From NCBI RefSeq assembly GCF_900996245.1, contig NZ_CAAJGK010000074.1, forward strand, positions 62,001 through 126,000: a stretch of 64,000 nucleotides of DNA. The letters are read 5' to 3'. The notes below the pieces were generated by a model. That model searched no databases and was not told the origin of the DNA. It was given only the letters and a program-made list of their open reading frames with translations. Source of the DNA: Paraburkholderia sp. BCC1886 (GTDB lineage: Bacteria > Pseudomonadota > Gammaproteobacteria > Burkholderiales > Burkholderiaceae). The first letter of the stretch is position 1. Each line of letters opens with the position of its first letter. The position numbers and the translations under genes were made by a program. Of the stretch, positions 62,555 to 64,000 are shown piece by piece.

Positions 62555-63364
62555 TTATGTTGGGTCGGAGTGGGACTGGACGATCGCGTCGGGGTGTGGC
62601 TCTGCTTCGGGGTGTGGCTGTGCTTCGGCCTTCGCCGCCGCTCGGGCTTCGCGGCTTGCGCGCCGCCGTTCGGCAAAGAACGATTTGAGCGCGGCTGCGC
62701 ATTCGTCTTCGCGGACACCGCCCATCACAGTGGTGTGATGATTCAGTTGCGGATTGGCGAACGCATCGACGACGCTGCCGCACGCTCCGGTCTTCGGATC
62801 GCGCGCGCCGAACACGACCCGCGCAATGCGCGCGTGCATGATGGCGCCGGCACACATCAGACAAGGTTCCAGCGTCACGTACAACTCGCAGCCGGGCAAC
62901 CGGTAGTTCGCGACGATTTGCGCCGCGTGGCGCAACGCGACCATTTCGGCGTGTGCGGACGGGTCGTGACCACCGATCGGGTGGTTAAAGCCTCTGGCGA
63001 TCACCTCGTCGCCCCGCACGAGCACCGCCCCAACCGGCACCTCGCCGGCGGCGCGAGCTTCTTCAGCCGCCGCCTGGGCCAAGGCCATGAATCGGAGATC
63101 GCGCTCGGAAGCGGGCGCTACCGTCGACGATGCGCCGGAAGGGAGCGCCGTATTGTCAGCGCAGACACGGGTATCGCAATCGGTCGACGGGGCAACTGTG
63201 ACCCTGTCCGTCCCGGCATTCCCGATGGACCCGCTTACTTCTATGTGTTCGGGGCTGGCGGTCCCGGTGGTTGAATTGCAAGGCGCGAAGGAGTCCGGCT
63301 CGTGCGCAGCAAAGCGCAACTCCGGCGGCAGGGGGGCGTCAGCGCACGACTCCGGCTCGCTCAC
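62555..63364 (-). CDS. tadA: tRNA-specific adenosine deaminase, long form
   Basis: A 269-residue TadA. The deaminase core (about 93-240) has HAEM with the catalytic Glu and PCLMC with the zinc cysteines. It converts A34 to inosine in tRNA-Arg. GTG at 63364 overlaps the DUF1992 stop, giving a 90-residue low-complexity N-extension; an internal ATG at 63088 would give the canonical length. The C-tail carries a duplicated AEAQPHPEAEPHP pattern from an 18-bp tandem repeat (62589-62624). Confidence 0.9.
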   Translation of the reverse strand: MSEPESCADAPLPPELRFAAHEPDSFAPCNSTTGTASPEHIEVSGSIGNAGTDRVTVAPSTDCDTRVCADNTALPSGASSTVAPASERDLRFMALAQAAAEEARAAGEVPVGAVLVRGDEVIARGFNHPIGGHDPSAHAEMVALRHAAQIVANYRLPGCELYVTLEPCLMCAGAIMHARIARVVFGARDPKTGACGSVVDAFANPQLNHHTTVMGGVREDECAAALKSFFAERRRASREARAAAKAEAQPHPEAEPHPDAIVQSHSDPT

Positions 63365-63762
63365 TGCGACTCCCTCTCAGCCGACGGAACATTAGCAGCG
63401 CGCTCGGAAAGGCGCTCGGCAATGCGCCGGCAGTATTCTCGCGGCAACACCAGCGGTCCGCCGCGTAGCGATTCGAGCGCCATGTCGAGCGCCAGCATCC
63501 GGGCGTGGATGCGACAACGGGCGGCTCGATGAGTGACCGCATTGAGTTCCGCCTGCAGACCACCGAGCGCGCGCAACTGCTCGGTCGCCGGCGGTGCGAA
63601 CCCCGCAGTTGTCAGGATGCGGTTAGCGACTCGCACTTCTTCGGGCACCAGCGCATCCTCACCCGCGGCAAGCGGTGCCCGTGCGGCCGGGCTATCGACG
63701 AACTCACCGCGCGCGGCCGCGGCGGCAATACGTTGTTCGACTAACGCGTCAAGCAATTTCAT
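63361..63762 (-). CDS. DUF1992 (DnaJ-C28-like) protein
   Basis: A 133-residue protein from MKLLDALVEQRIAAAAARGE (63762). It matches the DUF1992 pattern: a helix, then GEFVDSPAARAPLAAGED, VPEEVRVANRILTTAGFAPP. Function unknown; relatives are called DnaJ-like. Its stop overlaps the tadA GTG by 4 bp. Confidence 0.85.
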   Translation of the reverse strand: MKLLDALVEQRIAAAAARGEFVDSPAARAPLAAGEDALVPEEVRVANRILTTAGFAPPATEQLRALGGLQAELNAVTHRAARCRIHARMLALDMALESLRGGPLVLPREYCRRIAERLSERAANVPSAERESQ

Positions 63763-63954
63763 CTGCAGTCCACTACGTTGCGGCCTGGGCATTCTATCAG
63801 GGCGCGCACGACGTTTCCGCGAGTTGAGCCGACGAAAATTCCCGCACTTTGCGATTTTGCGCAGCCGCGGACGGCATCGCATGCACTACGCTGACGATTC
63901 GTGGCCATGTGCGAGTGAAGGCTCCGCGCTGCTGCTCGTTATTTCTAGGTCCCG

Positions 63955-64000
63955 CTACAAAAACACGCCGAGCGACGCCTCCTCCGCACCGCCTGCGCGC
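63955..64000 (-). CDS. Possible C-terminus of a gene entering from the right
   Basis: On the minus strand the window edge reads RAGGAEEASLGVFL then TAG at 63955-63957. Codon use is like the neighbours. Too short to identify. Confidence 0.3.
   Translation of the reverse strand, partial: RAGGAEEASLGVFL

Noticed and set aside
1..64000. CRISPR arrays, tRNA or rRNA genes, insertion sequences, prophage genes
   Set aside because: No spaced direct repeats of CRISPR size, no cloverleaf or rRNA sequence, and no transposase or integrase was recognised.

Overview
The window looks like chromosomal DNA of a Burkholderiales bacterium, most likely Paraburkholderia or Burkholderia. This rests on high GC with strong third-position GC, beta-proteobacterial gene types (Burkholderia-type porin, PQQ glucose dehydrogenase, NodT-type efflux lipoprotein, PuuD-type urate oxidase) and many LysR/TetR/GntR regulators. 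I see no rRNA, tRNA, CRISPR array, insertion sequence or phage module. The genus is an inference from gene content.

1-5.2 kb: a complete 2-ketogluconate operon on the minus strand (kguE-kguK-kguT-kguD) followed by its LacI-type regulator (PtxS-like, cut by the window edge). A perfect 14-bp palindrome close to the known PtxS operator lies in the kguE promoter. 5.2-13 kb: a LysR regulator with a divergent YeiH-type exporter, a glutathione transferase, a ClC chloride channel with CBS domains, small proteins, another LysR and a TetR. 13-19 kb: a three-gene RND efflux operon divergent from that TetR. 19-23 kb: an LpxL/HtrB-type acyltransferase and penicillin-binding protein 1a. 23-26 kb: a putative ribbon-helix-helix protein, PspA, and a TPR membrane protein with a Gly/Asp-rich tail. 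26-30 kb: TetR, a Baeyer-Villiger-type flavin monooxygenase and an alpha/beta hydrolase. 30-33 kb: a porin and PQQ glucose dehydrogenase.

33.4-37.5 kb: putrescine ABC transporter potFGHI. 37.9-39.2 kb: an NRAMP manganese transporter gene broken by an apparent 7-bp loss inside its metal-binding DPGN motif. 39.5-44 kb: outer-membrane phospholipase A, a DUF1289 protein, OmpW, ABC-F protein YbiT and dodecin.

44-61 kb: a large purine-salvage and ureide region. It holds a BMP-family nucleoside ABC importer, a LysR, an 8-oxoguanine/guanine-type deaminase, 5-hydroxyisourate hydrolase, membrane urate oxidase PuuD, OHCU decarboxylase, PuuE allantoinase, allantoicase, ureidoglycolate lyase, a hydantoin/allantoin-type racemase, an NCS1 permease and a GntR regulator. 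Together these cover uptake and conversion of urate to glyoxylate and urea; xanthine dehydrogenase is not in the window. A decayed hipA fragment sits inside the cluster between two terminators. 61.6-64 kb: LD-carboxypeptidase, tRNA adenosine deaminase TadA and a DUF1992 protein.

Nothing here is an obvious defence island or mobile element. The points most worth a second look are the PtxS-like operator and its regulator's position, the NRAMP and hipA lesions, the PspA/TPR pair, and several unexplained inverted repeats and tandem arrays in regulatory gaps, especially the 12-bp-stem hairpin before puuD and the 8-bp repeat array before the ureide regulator.
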